Below are positions 45,905-54,698 of a stretch of DNA of 64,000 nucleotides, piece after piece; positions within the stretch are counted from its first letter, which is position 1; each line of letters starts with the position of its first letter. The notes below the pieces were generated by a model that did no database searches, had not been told where the DNA came from, and was given only the letters and a program-made list of their open reading frames with translations. Source of the DNA: Phycisphaeraceae bacterium (GTDB lineage: Bacteria; Planctomycetota; Phycisphaerae; Phycisphaerales; UBA1924). The stretch covers positions 1,612,001 through 1,676,000 of the forward strand of contig CP060234.1 of assembly GCA_023898685.1 (NCBI GenBank). Direction: 5' to 3'. The position numbers were made by a program, and so were the translations under genes.

Positions 45905-46879
45905 ATGTCGAAGACCCAATCCGCCGCTGCGGCGCTCGCTCGGGGGGGCACGCCGGGCGACATCCTGCTCGACGCGGGGACGAACGAGCTCGAGGTGCTG
46001 GTGTTCCGGATGGGGGAGGGCTACTTCGGGGTCAACGTGGCGAAGGTGCGCGAGGTGATCCGGGGGGAGAAGCCTTCGGAGCCGCCGAATTCGCACCCGT
46101 CGATCCTGGGTGTGATCAACAAGCGCGGGACGCTGATTCCGCTGGTCGACCTGGCCAAGCACCTGGGGATCAAGTCGCGAGGGCTGGCGATCGCCGACGC
46201 ACGGATCATTGTCACCGAGTTCAACGGGATGACCGTGGGCTTTGTGGTCGACGAGGTTGCACGCATCCACCGGGTGAGCTGGTCGCTCGTGCGATCGGCG
46301 CCGGAGTTTGGCGACGGGGCGTCCGAGCTTCAGTACAGCACGTGCACGGGCATCATCGACCTCGATGACCACCTGATCCTGATGATCGATTTCGAGTCGA
46401 TCGCCGACGCGATCCGCATGGAGGACCGCCTGCACGTGGGAAGCGTGGAGAACACACTGGGTGTAGATCGCGGCTCGGTCCGCGTGGTCATGGCCGAGGA
46501 CTCGTCGTTCATGCGCGAGATGCTGGGCAACGTGTTCCGTTCGAGCGGGTACTCCGGGCTGACGATCTACTCCGACGGGGCGTCGGCGTGGAAGGCGATC
46601 GTCGCGATGGCCGACGCGGGCGAGAAGCCCGACATCGTCGTGAGCGACATCGAGATGCCGGGCGTGGACGGGCTGCACCTGACCAAGCTGATCAAGGCGG
46701 ACGCGAGGCTGGCGGGCGTGCCGGTGATCCTGTTCAGCTCGCTGATCACCAGCGAGAACCGCAAGAAGGGCGAGCAGGTGGGGGCCGACGTGCAGATCCC
46801 CAAGCCCGAGCTGGCCGACATGGTGCGGCTGGTGGACAAGTACATCCACGGCGGGGTGGAGGCGCTGCGGGCGGCGTGA
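45905..46879 (+). CDS. cheV: CheV-type chemotaxis coupling protein (CheW-receiver hybrid)
   Basis: A 324-residue protein with a CheW domain (about 28-170: VLVFRMGEGYFGVNVAKVRE, LGVINKRGTLIPLVDLAKHL, FVVDEVARIHRV) and a receiver domain (about 192-320). The receiver keeps acidic E198/D199 in VMAEDSSF, the phosphoacceptor D248 in VVSDIEMPG and Lys in QIPKPEL. CheV couples chemoreceptors to CheA and tunes adaptation. AGGAGG-like sequence precedes the ATG at 45905. No other che gene is near. Confidence 0.9.
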   Translation: MSKTQSAAAALARGGTPGDILLDAGTNELEVLVFRMGEGYFGVNVAKVREVIRGEKPSEPPNSHPSILGVINKRGTLIPLVDLAKHLGIKSRGLAIADARIIVTEFNGMTVGFVVDEVARIHRVSWSLVRSAPEFGDGASELQYSTCTGIIDLDDHLILMIDFESIADAIRMEDRLHVGSVENTLGVDRGSVRVVMAEDSSFMREMLGNVFRSSGYSGLTIYSDGASAWKAIVAMADAGEKPDIVVSDIEMPGVDGLHLTKLIKADARLAGVPVILFSSLITSENRKKGEQVGADVQIPKPELADMVRLVDKYIHGGVEALRAA

Positions 46880-46898
46880 AGGCCGGGGTCTGCCTCTC

Positions 46899-47062
46899 TG
46901 TGTGGCACGGGGTGCTTGCAGCCCGTGTGTCATCGCACGCGATCGCGAGCGATGGCAGGTGGGCGTACTTGCGACACTGCGGCGCTTCCCCTTTGCCGGT
47001 CGGCATGTATCGCCGGACCTCTCTGGCATTCTCACGGCTGGGCAAGCCAGCCGTGCCACACG
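46899..47062. repeat. REPIN-like element (two inverted REPs, no transposase)
   Basis: Left REP GTGTGGCACGGGGTGCTTGC followed by AGCCCGTG (about 46899-46926) and right REP ACGGCTGGGCAAGCCAGCC followed by GTGCCACAC (about 47034-47062), facing inward around a 107-base spacer. The RAYT gene 47129-47698 is flanked by the same two REPs (47099-47126 and 47723-47752). After the left REP both copies continue with a TCATCGCACGCGATCGCG block. Confidence 0.8.
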
Positions 47063-47098
47063 TGGAAGCGTCTTTGTGCCTGCGTTTTTCTCTTGTGA

Positions 47099-47155
47099 GT
47101 GTGGCACGGGGTGCTTGCAGCCCGTGTCTCATCGCACGCGATCGCGTGCGATGAC
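47099..47155. repeat. Left REP plus palindrome flanking the RAYT gene
   Basis: GTGTGGCACGGGGTGCTTGC with AGCCCGTGTC, then the palindrome TCGCACGCGATCGCGTGCGA (47133-47152). The stop codon and last eight codons of the RAYT gene lie inside the palindrome. Confidence 0.8.
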
Positions 47156-47698
47156 CGGGAGCCCAGGCGGCACCGGATCGCCCGGGGCCATCCACTGCGC
47201 GTAGGACGACCAAGCCCAATCGCCCGGCGACGGGCACAACCCCGCTCGAACCGGGTTGGCGTGGATGTACTCGATCGACGCAAGAATGGTCTCCGGGCTC
47301 GTGAGATTCCGATCGTGTCCCCCGCCGGCCTGCCAGAGCCTGAAGCCCGGCGACCGGCCTGTCGTGACCGTCAGTCGATCGAGAAGGGGCGCATCCGAGC
47401 CTTGCAGCATCTGCTTCATCTGATAGGACACCGGGCGCTTGATGGCGAACAGGAATTTCGAGGCGTTCGGCTCGTTTTCCCTGGGCCGGGCGAGCAGGTG
47501 CACATGGTCGGGCATCACGACGTACGCAAGCACATCCCATCGGTGCTGCACGCAGGCGCGGCCAGTCGCCCCGAGCACCAGCGCGGCGACCCGCGGGCGG
47601 GACAGGACTCGAACGCGGTTGTAGGTGGAGAATGTGAACAGCCGGGCGTGGTTCGGGTGTTCGTAGCGGCGGAGTGTCTTGTACTTCTGTGTGGCCAT
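47129..47698 (-). CDS. REP-associated tyrosine transposase (RAYT, Y1/HUH family)
   Basis: A 189-residue Y1_Tnp protein. The metal-binding HUH is H66/H68 in VVMPDHVHLLA, and the catalytic Tyr is probably Y144 in YIHANPVRAGL, followed by DWAWSSY, the order and spacing expected for RAYTs. These single-copy enzymes nick REP palindromes. It reads intact. REPs on both sides and a nearby REPIN-like pair without a transposase fit a functioning RAYT-REP system. The C-terminus runs into the flanking palindrome. Confidence 0.88.
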   Translation of the reverse strand: MATQKYKTLRRYEHPNHARLFTFSTYNRVRVLSRPRVAALVLGATGRACVQHRWDVLAYVVMPDHVHLLARPRENEPNASKFLFAIKRPVSYQMKQMLQGSDAPLLDRLTVTTGRSPGFRLWQAGGGHDRNLTSPETILASIEYIHANPVRAGLCPSPGDWAWSSYAQWMAPGDPVPPGLPVIARDRVR

Positions 47699-47722
47699 CG
47701 CATTCGGGGTTTACGGCTGTTT

Positions 47723-47752
47723 CCACGGCTGGGCGAGCCAGCCGTGCCACAC
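47723..47752. repeat. Right REP flanking the RAYT gene
   Basis: CCACGGCTGGGCGAGCCAGC followed by CGTGCCACAC. It differs at one position from the right REP at 47034-47062. It is 25 bases upstream of the RAYT start and 38 bases before surE. Confidence 0.8.
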
Positions 47753-47790
47753 AGGTTACCTGAGTCGGCCGGGTCTCCCTACCCTTGCCC

Positions 47791-48606
47791 ATGCGGATCC
47801 TCCTGACCAACGACGACGGCATCCGGGCGCCGGGGCTGATCGCCCTGCACGACGCCCTGCGCGAGACGCTGGGTGAGCGGATCACCGACCTTGTTGTCGT
47901 TGCACCGTTGACCGTTCAGAGCGCTACCAGCCACGGCGTCACGTTCCACGAGCCCCTGATGACCCGGACCGTGCGCGCCAGCGCGACCGTCGCCGGCACC
48001 GCGGTCGACGGGCGGCCCGCCGACTGCACGAAGGTGGCGTTGACGAACCTGTGGCCCGAGCGGTTCGGGGAGGGCTCGCGACCAGATCTCGTGATCAGCG
48101 GGATGAACATGGGTTCGAACGCGGGGATCAACGTGATCTACTCGGGAACGGTCGCCGCGGCGATCGAGGCCGCGTTCATGGGCGTGCCCTCGATCGCGGT
48201 ATCGCTGCATCTGCACAAGGGCACTCCCGACTACCCGACCGGGGCGGCCCACGCGGCGGGGGCGATCCAGCGGATCCTCGGCGCGGGGCTGCTGGATGGG
48301 CACATGTGTATGAACCTGAACATCCCGCGGTGCGAGGAGGAGGACCCGTCGCACGCCGAGCCGATGGAGATGGTGGTATGCCCCATGAACATCCACGGGC
48401 ATCAGGACCGGTACGAGCGGCGGGTGAACCCCGCGGGTGAGGTGTACTACTGGTCGAGCGGAGACGGGATGAGCTTCCGCGGGGCCGACGAGGGAACGGA
48501 CGTCGAGCATCTGTTCGAGCGGCGGATCACGCTGACGCCATTGCAGTACGACCTGACGAACCGGGCGATGCTCGAAAAGTGGCGGGCGCGGCTGGGCGGT
48601 CGATGA
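47791..48606 (+). CDS. surE: 5'/3'-nucleotidase SurE
   Basis: A 271-residue SurE phosphatase. The metal-binding LLTNDDGIRAPG is at residues 4-15, with VVAPLTVQSATSHGVT, DGRPADCTKVAL and ISGMNMGSNAGINVIYSGTV as expected. It dephosphorylates nucleoside monophosphates. The ATG at 47791 places LLTNDDG at the normal distance; TTG 47785 is an alternative. A palindromic element follows the stop codon. Confidence 0.92.
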   Translation: MRILLTNDDGIRAPGLIALHDALRETLGERITDLVVVAPLTVQSATSHGVTFHEPLMTRTVRASATVAGTAVDGRPADCTKVALTNLWPERFGEGSRPDLVISGMNMGSNAGINVIYSGTVAAAIEAAFMGVPSIAVSLHLHKGTPDYPTGAAHAAGAIQRILGAGLLDGHMCMNLNIPRCEEEDPSHAEPMEMVVCPMNIHGHQDRYERRVNPAGEVYYWSSGDGMSFRGADEGTDVEHLFERRITLTPLQYDLTNRAMLEKWRARLGGR

Positions 48607-48615
48607 CAGGTTCCG

Positions 48616-48680
48616 ACGAGCCACGGGCGCCAGCCCGTGGAGCGGTGTGGGCACTCCGCGGGCCCGCGCCCGCGGCTCGT
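48616..48680. repeat. Imperfect 28-bp inverted repeat (ACGAGCC family)
   Basis: Left arm 48616-48643 begins ACGAGCCACGGGCGCCAGCC; right arm 48653-48680 ends GCGCCCGCGGCTCGT. Each arm is also a hairpin (CACGGGC with GCCCGTG). Its ACGAGCC/GGCTCGT ends are shared with the element at 60544-60608. Confidence 0.75.
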
Positions 48681-48735
48681 TCAGAAGGATGAACAGGCGC
48701 TTGCGGTCCGGCGGGGAAGTGGTGACGATGTGTCG

Positions 48736-49782
48736 ATGAACCGGGATTGGATCGATCGGCTCACCGCCCTGGGACGCGACATCCGGGGCGCTATCAAGCG
48801 GCAGCGCGAGGCCGGATCTACCGCGGATGGCCTTCCCGAGAGCAATCTGGCGAGGCCCGTCGGGTTCGAGGGGGGCGACACGATCTTCGAGATCGACAAG
48901 CGGGTCGAGCCCTACGTGCTCGAGCACGCCGAGCGGTGGGTCGACGAGGTCGGCCCGATCCGCGTGGTCGCGGAGGGATTGGGGCACGACGGCATGCAGA
49001 CGTTCGGCGCGGGCGATCCCGCGTGGCACGTGCTGATCGACCCGATCGACGGCACGCGGAACATCATGTACGACAAGCGGTCCGCCTGGTTTCTAGGGGC
49101 TGTCGCGCCGGCGGGCGACGGGCCGCCCTCGTTGCGTGAAGCCATCGCGTCGGTGCTGATTGAGCTGCCTACGTCGAAGGCGGGGTTCGCTGACGAGATC
49201 AGCGCCGACGTCGACGGACCGACGGTCTGCCGTCGCGTCGCGCTCGACGGCTCGGGCGAGCACGGCATCTCCGTCCGACCCAGCGGGGCCGACAGCCTGC
49301 GGCACGGGTGGGGGCAGGTGACCAACTTCTTCCCCGGGACAAAGGTGCTCGCCTCGGAACTCATGGAGTGGATCGCCGAGGAGACGCTGGGCACGGTCCG
49401 GGCCGGCGAGGCGCTGGTGTTCGACGACCAGTACCTCACGACCGGGGGCCAGCTCGTCGAGCTGATGTGCGGGCGGGACCGTTTCTGCTGCGACCTGCGA
49501 CCGCTGTTCTTCGAGATCATCCGGCGGCAGGGGCGTGACGTCGCCGAGGGGCTGGCGTGCCACCCCTACGACATGGCGGGCCTGCTCGCCGCGCAGAGGG
49601 CGGGCGTGATCGTGACCGACGGGTTCGGCCACCCGCTCGACGCGCCGTTCTCAGTCACGCACGGGGTGCACTGGTGCGGCTACGCGAACGGGTCATTGCG
49701 CGACGCGATCGAGCCGATCATCCGGGGGTGGCTCCGCGAGAAGGGGCTCGACGTGCCTCTGGACCCCGAACTCAAGGGATAG
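48736..49782 (+). CDS. Inositol monophosphatase-family protein
   Basis: A 348-residue protein of the lithium-sensitive phosphatase superfamily: GDTIFEIDKRVEP (metal site), the signature DPIDGTRN near residue 110, and a C-terminal HPYDMAGLLAAQRAG in place of the usual WDxAAG, plus GVIVTDGFG. The substitution of WDxA by HPYDMAG suggests a specialised substrate. Start ATG at 48736; a GTGACGATG run precedes it. It lies 6 bases upstream of a sugar nucleotidyltransferase, so the pair may act on one sugar-phosphate pathway. Confidence 0.78.
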   Translation: MNRDWIDRLTALGRDIRGAIKRQREAGSTADGLPESNLARPVGFEGGDTIFEIDKRVEPYVLEHAERWVDEVGPIRVVAEGLGHDGMQTFGAGDPAWHVLIDPIDGTRNIMYDKRSAWFLGAVAPAGDGPPSLREAIASVLIELPTSKAGFADEISADVDGPTVCRRVALDGSGEHGISVRPSGADSLRHGWGQVTNFFPGTKVLASELMEWIAEETLGTVRAGEALVFDDQYLTTGGQLVELMCGRDRFCCDLRPLFFEIIRRQGRDVAEGLACHPYDMAGLLAAQRAGVIVTDGFGHPLDAPFSVTHGVHWCGYANGSLRDAIEPIIRGWLREKGLDVPLDPELKG

Positions 49783-49788
49783 ATCTGC

Positions 49789-50832
49789 ATGACCGGCTCC
49801 GGGATGACATCAGGCCGGACCGTCCGCAAGGCCGTGATCACGGCCGCGGGCCGGGGCACGCGGCAGTATCCCGCGAGCAGCGCGGTGCAGAAGGAGATGT
49901 TCCCGCTGGTCGACACCGACGGGCTGACCAAGACGGTCATCCAGATCATCGGCGAGGAGGCGATCCGGGCGGGCGTCGAGGAGATCTGCCTGGTGACCCA
50001 GCCGGGCGACGAGGGCCTCTACGCCGACTACTTCCAGGGGATGACCGAGGAGACGTTCGCGGCCTTCGAGGGCAAGGACTGGGCGATCGCAGCGGCCGAG
50101 CAGCTGGCCGACTTCGGGCGACGCCTGCATTTCGTGAGCCAGGACTCGCCCCAGGGGTATGGGCACGCGGTCTACCAGGCGAAGGACTTCGTGGGCGACG
50201 AGCCGTTCCTGCACCTGCTTGGCGACCACGTCTACGTCGCGGCGGCCGAGCGGTGCTGCGCGCAGCAGTTGATCGACACGTTCGAGGCGGGCGGGTTCGA
50301 CGCGTTGAGCGCGGTGCAGGCGACGCCCGAGCGGCTGCTGCACCTGTTCGGGACGATCAAGGGAAGCGTCGTCGATGGACCCGAAGTCGCCGTGGGCAAG
50401 CCCGGCCACGAAACCTGGAGAGTCGACGCGATCGAGGAGAAGCCCACGATCGAGCGGGCGAGAGCGGCCCTGCGGACGCCGGGCCTGCCGGCCGGGCACT
50501 ACCTCTGCCACTTCGGGATGCACGTCTTCCCGCCGGCGATCTTCGAGTCGCTGGCGTGGCACATCGACCACGACATCCGGGTGGGGGGGGAGATCCAGCT
50601 CACCAACGCCCAGGAACTCATGCGGGCAGAGATCTTGTCCAAGGGCGGGGGCTCCGGGCGGTACGGGGCCTGCCGGATCGCCGGACGTCGGTTCGACACC
50701 GGGATCCCCTATGGGTTGATGGAGACCCAGATCGCCCTGGCGCTGGCGGGGCGGCACCGGGGGGAGATCGTCGAGTCGATCGCCTTGCTGCTGGCCGAGC
50801 ACCTGGCCCCGCTGGCCCGCAAGCAGAGGTAG
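49789..50832 (+). CDS. Sugar nucleotidyltransferase (GalU-like)
   Basis: A 347-residue nucleotidyltransferase resembling UTP-glucose-1-phosphate uridylyltransferase: AVITAAGRGTRQYPASSAVQ, QKEMFPLVDTDGLTKTVIQ, LGDHVY (metal-binding Asp) and VDAIEEKP, with GHYLCHFGMHVFPPAIFE. The order AAGxGTR, KEM, LGDH, EKP is the GalU-type sequence. The exact sugar cannot be told. It starts 6 bases after the phosphatase-like gene. Confidence 0.85.
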   Translation: MTGSGMTSGRTVRKAVITAAGRGTRQYPASSAVQKEMFPLVDTDGLTKTVIQIIGEEAIRAGVEEICLVTQPGDEGLYADYFQGMTEETFAAFEGKDWAIAAAEQLADFGRRLHFVSQDSPQGYGHAVYQAKDFVGDEPFLHLLGDHVYVAAAERCCAQQLIDTFEAGGFDALSAVQATPERLLHLFGTIKGSVVDGPEVAVGKPGHETWRVDAIEEKPTIERARAALRTPGLPAGHYLCHFGMHVFPPAIFESLAWHIDHDIRVGGEIQLTNAQELMRAEILSKGGGSGRYGACRIAGRRFDTGIPYGLMETQIALALAGRHRGEIVESIALLLAEHLAPLARKQR

Positions 50833-50975
50833 GACGGTCGGCGGGCCCGGCGCCGTGTGATCGGACGCTGATCGGCAGGCCGGCCGGGAAGTGGTTTTCC
50901 CGCCCGGGCACCCCGGCTATCATGGCGTCGCGAAACGCTTGGGGAAGCGGGGCGAGCCCCGCCAAACCGGGCCCG

Positions 50976-51049
50976 CGGGGTGTAGCGCAGCTTGGTAGCG
51001 CGTCTCGTTCGGGACGAGAAGGTCGGAGGTTCGAATCCTCTCACCCCGA
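50976..51049 (+). tRNA. tRNA-Pro (anticodon CGG)
   Basis: A 74-nt cloverleaf by eye: acceptor CGGGGTG (50976-50982) with CACCCCG (51042-51048), discriminator A; anticodon stem TCTCG/CGAGA with loop TTCGGGA, anticodon CGG at 51010-51012; T arm GGAGG-TTCGAAT-CCTCT. CCA is not encoded. Its 3' half (from 51007) is repeated at 54436-54480. Confidence 0.93.
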
Positions 51050-51052
51050 TTG

Positions 51053-51092
51053 AAAGCGGAAGTCCTTGGAAATCAAGGGCTTCCGCTTCTTT
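51053..51092 (+). terminator. Rho-independent terminator after tRNA-Pro
   Basis: Stem AAGCGGAAG/CTTCCGCTT plus inner CCTTG/CAAGG, with a small loop around 51069-51073, then TCTTT. It starts three bases after the tRNA 3' end. Confidence 0.8.
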
Positions 51093-51211
51093 GTGCGCTG
51101 AGGTGAAGAGCGGGGCCGGAGCCGGATATTTCATGGCCGAGTCGGCGGGAATCCGGCGTTGGGGATTCGAAACGCGGGCGCGGGGCGAGATCCCCGAGCC
51201 CAAGGTTCGGG

Positions 51212-54085
51212 CTACGGGCAACCTGCGGTGAACGCGTCGATGAACATGGTGATATCGGTGAGATCCAACAGGCCGTTGCCGTCGAGGTCGCTGACCGCGT
51301 CGCCGCCCAGGAATCCAGTGACGAAGATGTTGATGTCGGCCAGGTCGAGCAGCCCATTCCCGTCGAGGTCGGCGAGACAGGTGGCGCTGCCCGGCGGGGC
51401 CTCGAAGGCGCCCATGTCCACGACGGCGTCGGGGTAGCCGTTGCCGGGCATGCCCGTGTCGGGCGTAGCGGGGTCGGCGATGAAGCGGGGATTGCCGTCG
51501 AGGTCGAGTGGCGTCGCCTCGCTCGTGTTCGAGTCGCCGTCGAGATCGGCGACGTCCGCGGGCACGGCGGTGTTGTCGCCCGCATCGATGCAGGGCGACG
51601 CGGGTGAGAGGCGGAAGTCGCCGCTCGCCGCATCCACGAACATCGGGTCGGCGTCGATGTTGCCCGTGCCGACGTAGCCGCCCTGGACGTTGCTGTAGGT
51701 GACGAAGGGCGTGGAGCCGTCGTTGAAGATCTCGTTCGGCCCGTCGCCCCAGAACACGCAGTTGGTCACGGCGGGGCTGCTGCCGGAGGAATTGGACATC
51801 CCGCCGCCGCCCAGGGCGGCCGAGTTCTCGCTGAAGGTGCAACTGGCCACCGCGGGATTGGCCGCCAGGTTGCCCATCCCGGCTCCGTGCTCCGTGGCCG
51901 TGTTTTCGGTGAACAGGCAGTTCGTCACAACCGGGGTCGCGACGTAGTTGCCCATCCCGCCGCCGAGGGTGGCCGAGTTGCCGTCGAAGGCACAACTGGT
52001 CACCGTGGGCGTGCCGCCGACGCTGTACATGCCGCCGCCCCACAAGCCCGCCGAGTTGCCGTTGAAGCTGCAGCCGGTCACCGTCGGGCTGGCGGAGTTG
52101 TTGGCCATCCCGCCGCCCCAGTAGTTGGTCGAGTTCCCGCTGAAGGTGCAGCCCGTCACTGTGGGCGAGCCGCCGATGTTGTACATCCCGCCGCCCGAAC
52201 CGCCGCCCCCATCAACGGCCGAGTTCGCGTCGAAGTCACAGTTGGTCACGGTGGGGCTGCCGCCGTCGCTGTACATCCCGCCGCCGAAGCCGGCGGTGTT
52301 TCCGCTGAACACGCAGTCGGTCACCGTCGGGCTGCTGCCGATGTTGAGCATCCCTGCGCCGTAGCCGCCCGGTGCGTTGCCGCCGGTGATGGTGAAGCCG
52401 CTCAGCACCGTGCCGGTCCCCTCGCCGCTGACGCACTGCACGACGTGCGTCGCGCCGTTGCCGTTGATGATCGTGTCGGCGGGGTCGCCGGAATCGCTCC
52501 GCAGTGTGATCGCCTTGCCGTTGAGGTTGATCGCCTCGACGTAGGTGCCGGGCGCGACGGGGATCTGCGTGCCGGACAATGCCGCGTTGATGGCGGCCTG
52601 GATGGTCGGCTGATCGCTGGGAACCCTGATGAGGCCGCCGTACTCGATGGCGCCCATGTCCACCACATAGGTCGGGTGGCCGTTGCCGGGCACGCCGGTG
52701 TCCGAAGTGGCCGGATCATCGACGAAGCGACTCCCGCCATTGAAGTCGGTGGTCGCGCCGACCGCGAGATTGTTGCCCGCGTCGATGCACGGGGAGCCGG
52801 CGGAGAGGCTGTAGCCGCTGCCGAACAGCGGGTCCGCATTGATATTGCCCTCGCCGGCGTACCCGCCCTGCACATTGCTGTAGGTTACGGATGCTGACCC
52901 GACGATTTCCCCCGAGGTGCCGTTGGCGCGGAACACGCAGTTGGTGACCGTGGTGCTGCCCGTTCCGTTGCGGAGACCGCCGGCGGCCGGTCCCGCATTT
53001 CCAACGAATGTGCAGTTGCTCACGGTGGCGTCGCCGTAGACCAGCATCCCGCCGGTATTCGAGGCAGAGGTGTTTCCGCTGAAGATGCAGTCGGTCACCG
53101 TGGGGTTGCCCTGAATCTCCATCCCGCCGGCGTGGTCTGAAAAATCCGCGTTTCCGCTGAACAGGCACCTGGTCACGGTGGGGTTGCCGTAGACGTACAT
53201 CCCGCCGCCAAAGTAACCCGAGTTCCCGCTGAAGCTGCACTCGGTCACCGTGCCGTTGGTGACGCCCATCCCGCCACCGAACTGCCCGGTGTTCCCGCTG
53301 AACACGCATCCTGTCACCATGGCGTCGCCGCCGCTCCCTTGATAGAGCCCGCCACCTCGGCTGGACCGGTTGCCCTGGAAGACGCAGTCGATCACCGTGA
53401 GGTGGCCTCCGGTGCTGTAGATCCCGCCGGACGGCCCGTAGAAGTAACCGGCCCCGCTGATGGAGCAGTTGATCAGTGTTGGGCTGCCGTTGACATTGCG
53501 CATCCCCGTGCCCGACACATCGTTGAAAGTACTCCCAGCGAACGAACAGTCGGTGATCATGGGGCTGCCGCCCTCGTTGTATACCCCCAGGTACACCCAA
53601 CGAGACGTCGGCATGAAGGTCTCATGAAGGCCGAAAGAACAGTTGGTGATTGTGGGGCTGCTGTTGATGATGGCCATCCCGCCGTCACCGTTTGAGTACG
53701 GGATGCTGAACCCGCTGAGGACGGAGTCCGGCCCCTCGCCGCTCACACACCGCACCGTGTATCCGGTGCCATTCCCCAGGAGAACGGTGGCGTCGGACGA
53801 TCCGCAGTTCCCGCCCCCGGCCGCGCGCACCGTGATCGCCTTGCCGTTGAAGTTGATGGACTGGAGGTAAATCCCGCACGCGACGACGACCTCGTCGCCG
53901 TCCACGGCCAAGTCGATGGCATCCTGAATCGATCCGAAGGGTGGCACGTTGATGGTGTCCGCCGAGGCCGGGACGGCCGCGAGCAACGTGACCAGCGCGG
54001 CCAGCAAAGCGCCGCCCGCACGCCGCATTCCACCAAGGGCCCGCCGCCCCGCACGGCGCGTCGCCGCCTGCGCGAATCCGAGCAT
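51212..54085 (-). CDS. Exported right-handed beta-helix protein with GC-type dockerin tail
   Basis: About 957 residues. Signal peptide GALLAALVTLLAAVPASA after a long basic N-terminus (ATG at 54085; ATG at 54028 is an alternative). Two tandem beta-helix sections of polymorphic-outer-membrane/NosD-like type follow, each starting with a TINVP/GLIRVPSDQPTIQAAINAAL strand, with many TVTNCxFSGN-type rungs (for example ITNCSFGL, VTGCVFSGN). The end carries two LDLADI/LDLTDI helices and finishes AFTAGCP, the same GC-type dockerin as the first gene and the subtilase. It sits between tRNA-Pro and a copy of the tRNA 3' half. Likely cell-surface or secreted, with a binding or structural role. Confidence 0.85.
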   Translation of the reverse strand: MLGFAQAATRRAGRRALGGMRRAGGALLAALVTLLAAVPASADTINVPPFGSIQDAIDLAVDGDEVVVACGIYLQSINFNGKAITVRAAGGGNCGSSDATVLLGNGTGYTVRCVSGEGPDSVLSGFSIPYSNGDGGMAIINSSPTITNCSFGLHETFMPTSRWVYLGVYNEGGSPMITDCSFAGSTFNDVSGTGMRNVNGSPTLINCSISGAGYFYGPSGGIYSTGGHLTVIDCVFQGNRSSRGGGLYQGSGGDAMVTGCVFSGNTGQFGGGMGVTNGTVTECSFSGNSGYFGGGMYVYGNPTVTRCLFSGNADFSDHAGGMEIQGNPTVTDCIFSGNTSASNTGGMLVYGDATVSNCTFVGNAGPAAGGLRNGTGSTTVTNCVFRANGTSGEIVGSASVTYSNVQGGYAGEGNINADPLFGSGYSLSAGSPCIDAGNNLAVGATTDFNGGSRFVDDPATSDTGVPGNGHPTYVVDMGAIEYGGLIRVPSDQPTIQAAINAALSGTQIPVAPGTYVEAINLNGKAITLRSDSGDPADTIINGNGATHVVQCVSGEGTGTVLSGFTITGGNAPGGYGAGMLNIGSSPTVTDCVFSGNTAGFGGGMYSDGGSPTVTNCDFDANSAVDGGGGSGGGMYNIGGSPTVTGCTFSGNSTNYWGGGMANNSASPTVTGCSFNGNSAGLWGGGMYSVGGTPTVTSCAFDGNSATLGGGMGNYVATPVVTNCLFTENTATEHGAGMGNLAANPAVASCTFSENSAALGGGGMSNSSGSSPAVTNCVFWGDGPNEIFNDGSTPFVTYSNVQGGYVGTGNIDADPMFVDAASGDFRLSPASPCIDAGDNTAVPADVADLDGDSNTSEATPLDLDGNPRFIADPATPDTGMPGNGYPDAVVDMGAFEAPPGSATCLADLDGNGLLDLADINIFVTGFLGGDAVSDLDGNGLLDLTDITMFIDAFTAGCP

Positions 54086-54698
54086 GAACGACTGCTCCGC
54101 GGCCGGGCCGCGCCGATCACAGGACTGGATCACCAGACACCCCTCCGCCACCCGGCGGCACATATCGCGAACAGCGGTCGTCGTGTGAACCCCTCACGCG
54201 GCCGACGCGGGATCGCGCCAACTCAAGACACGGCCCGCGGTCATCCATCCGCAGGGCGGACAGCAGCTTACAGCCCGGCCGCCGATTCCCAAAGCGGCGA
54301 TCTCCGAACTCGTTCGGCTTCAACGCGAGGGCGCGCTGCAGAGAACCGGATTCGAATCCGGCGTCCCTGTCTTTTTCTGTCCACTTCTGTCCGCTGAAAT
54401 CGCCTTCACGTCCCAGAAACGCCGATTCTCGCCGTGTTCGGGACGAGAAGGTCGGTGGTTCGAGTCCTCTCACCCTGATTGTGAATGCTCGATGTCCCCG
54501 GCCAGTGCCGGGACCATCAATGTTCACCACTCCAGTGCGGCGGCCGTGAGCAATTTTTCACGCACCGTCTGACCGAGCCTTCGGGCTTCCCCGAACTCGT
54601 GGTTCCTGTTCAACGACCGCGACGAGCAGCGGGTCATCGGGCGGACAATCTTCGCCAATGGCGCGTATGCGATACGGTGAGTAGGGGGCGGTGGGAAC
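54086..54698. other. 613-base region holding a tRNA-Pro fragment but no gene
   Basis: The divergent spacer between the beta-helix gene and the TMEM175-type gene. It contains the tRNA-Pro 3'-half copy (54436-54480, listed separately), a hairpin GTCCCCGGCCAGTGCCGGGAC (about 54493-54513) and an isolated T-arm-like palindrome ACCGGATTCGAATCCGG near 54346. The minus-strand open frame across it is an antisense-tRNA artefact. Confidence 0.55.
54436..54480 (+). pseudogene. Fragment of tRNA-Pro (3' half, att-like repeat)
   Basis: Forty-two of 45 bases match 51007-51051 (anticodon loop through the 3' end plus TT). The three differences are A to T in the T-stem, A to G in the T-loop and C to T in the acceptor stem. 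No 5' half is present, so it cannot encode a tRNA. Such a direct repeat of a tRNA 3' end is the classic footprint of site-specific integration. Confidence 0.82.

Noticed and set aside
54340..54362. A T-arm-like palindrome (ACCGGATTCGAATCCGG) suggesting another tRNA.
   Set aside because: No matching acceptor, D or anticodon arms around it; at most a remnant.
54117..54530. Minus-strand frame with a RGLEPPTFSSRTRR-type peptide.
   Set aside because: This peptide is the well-known translation of antisense tRNA sequence; it marks the tRNA fragment, not a protein.
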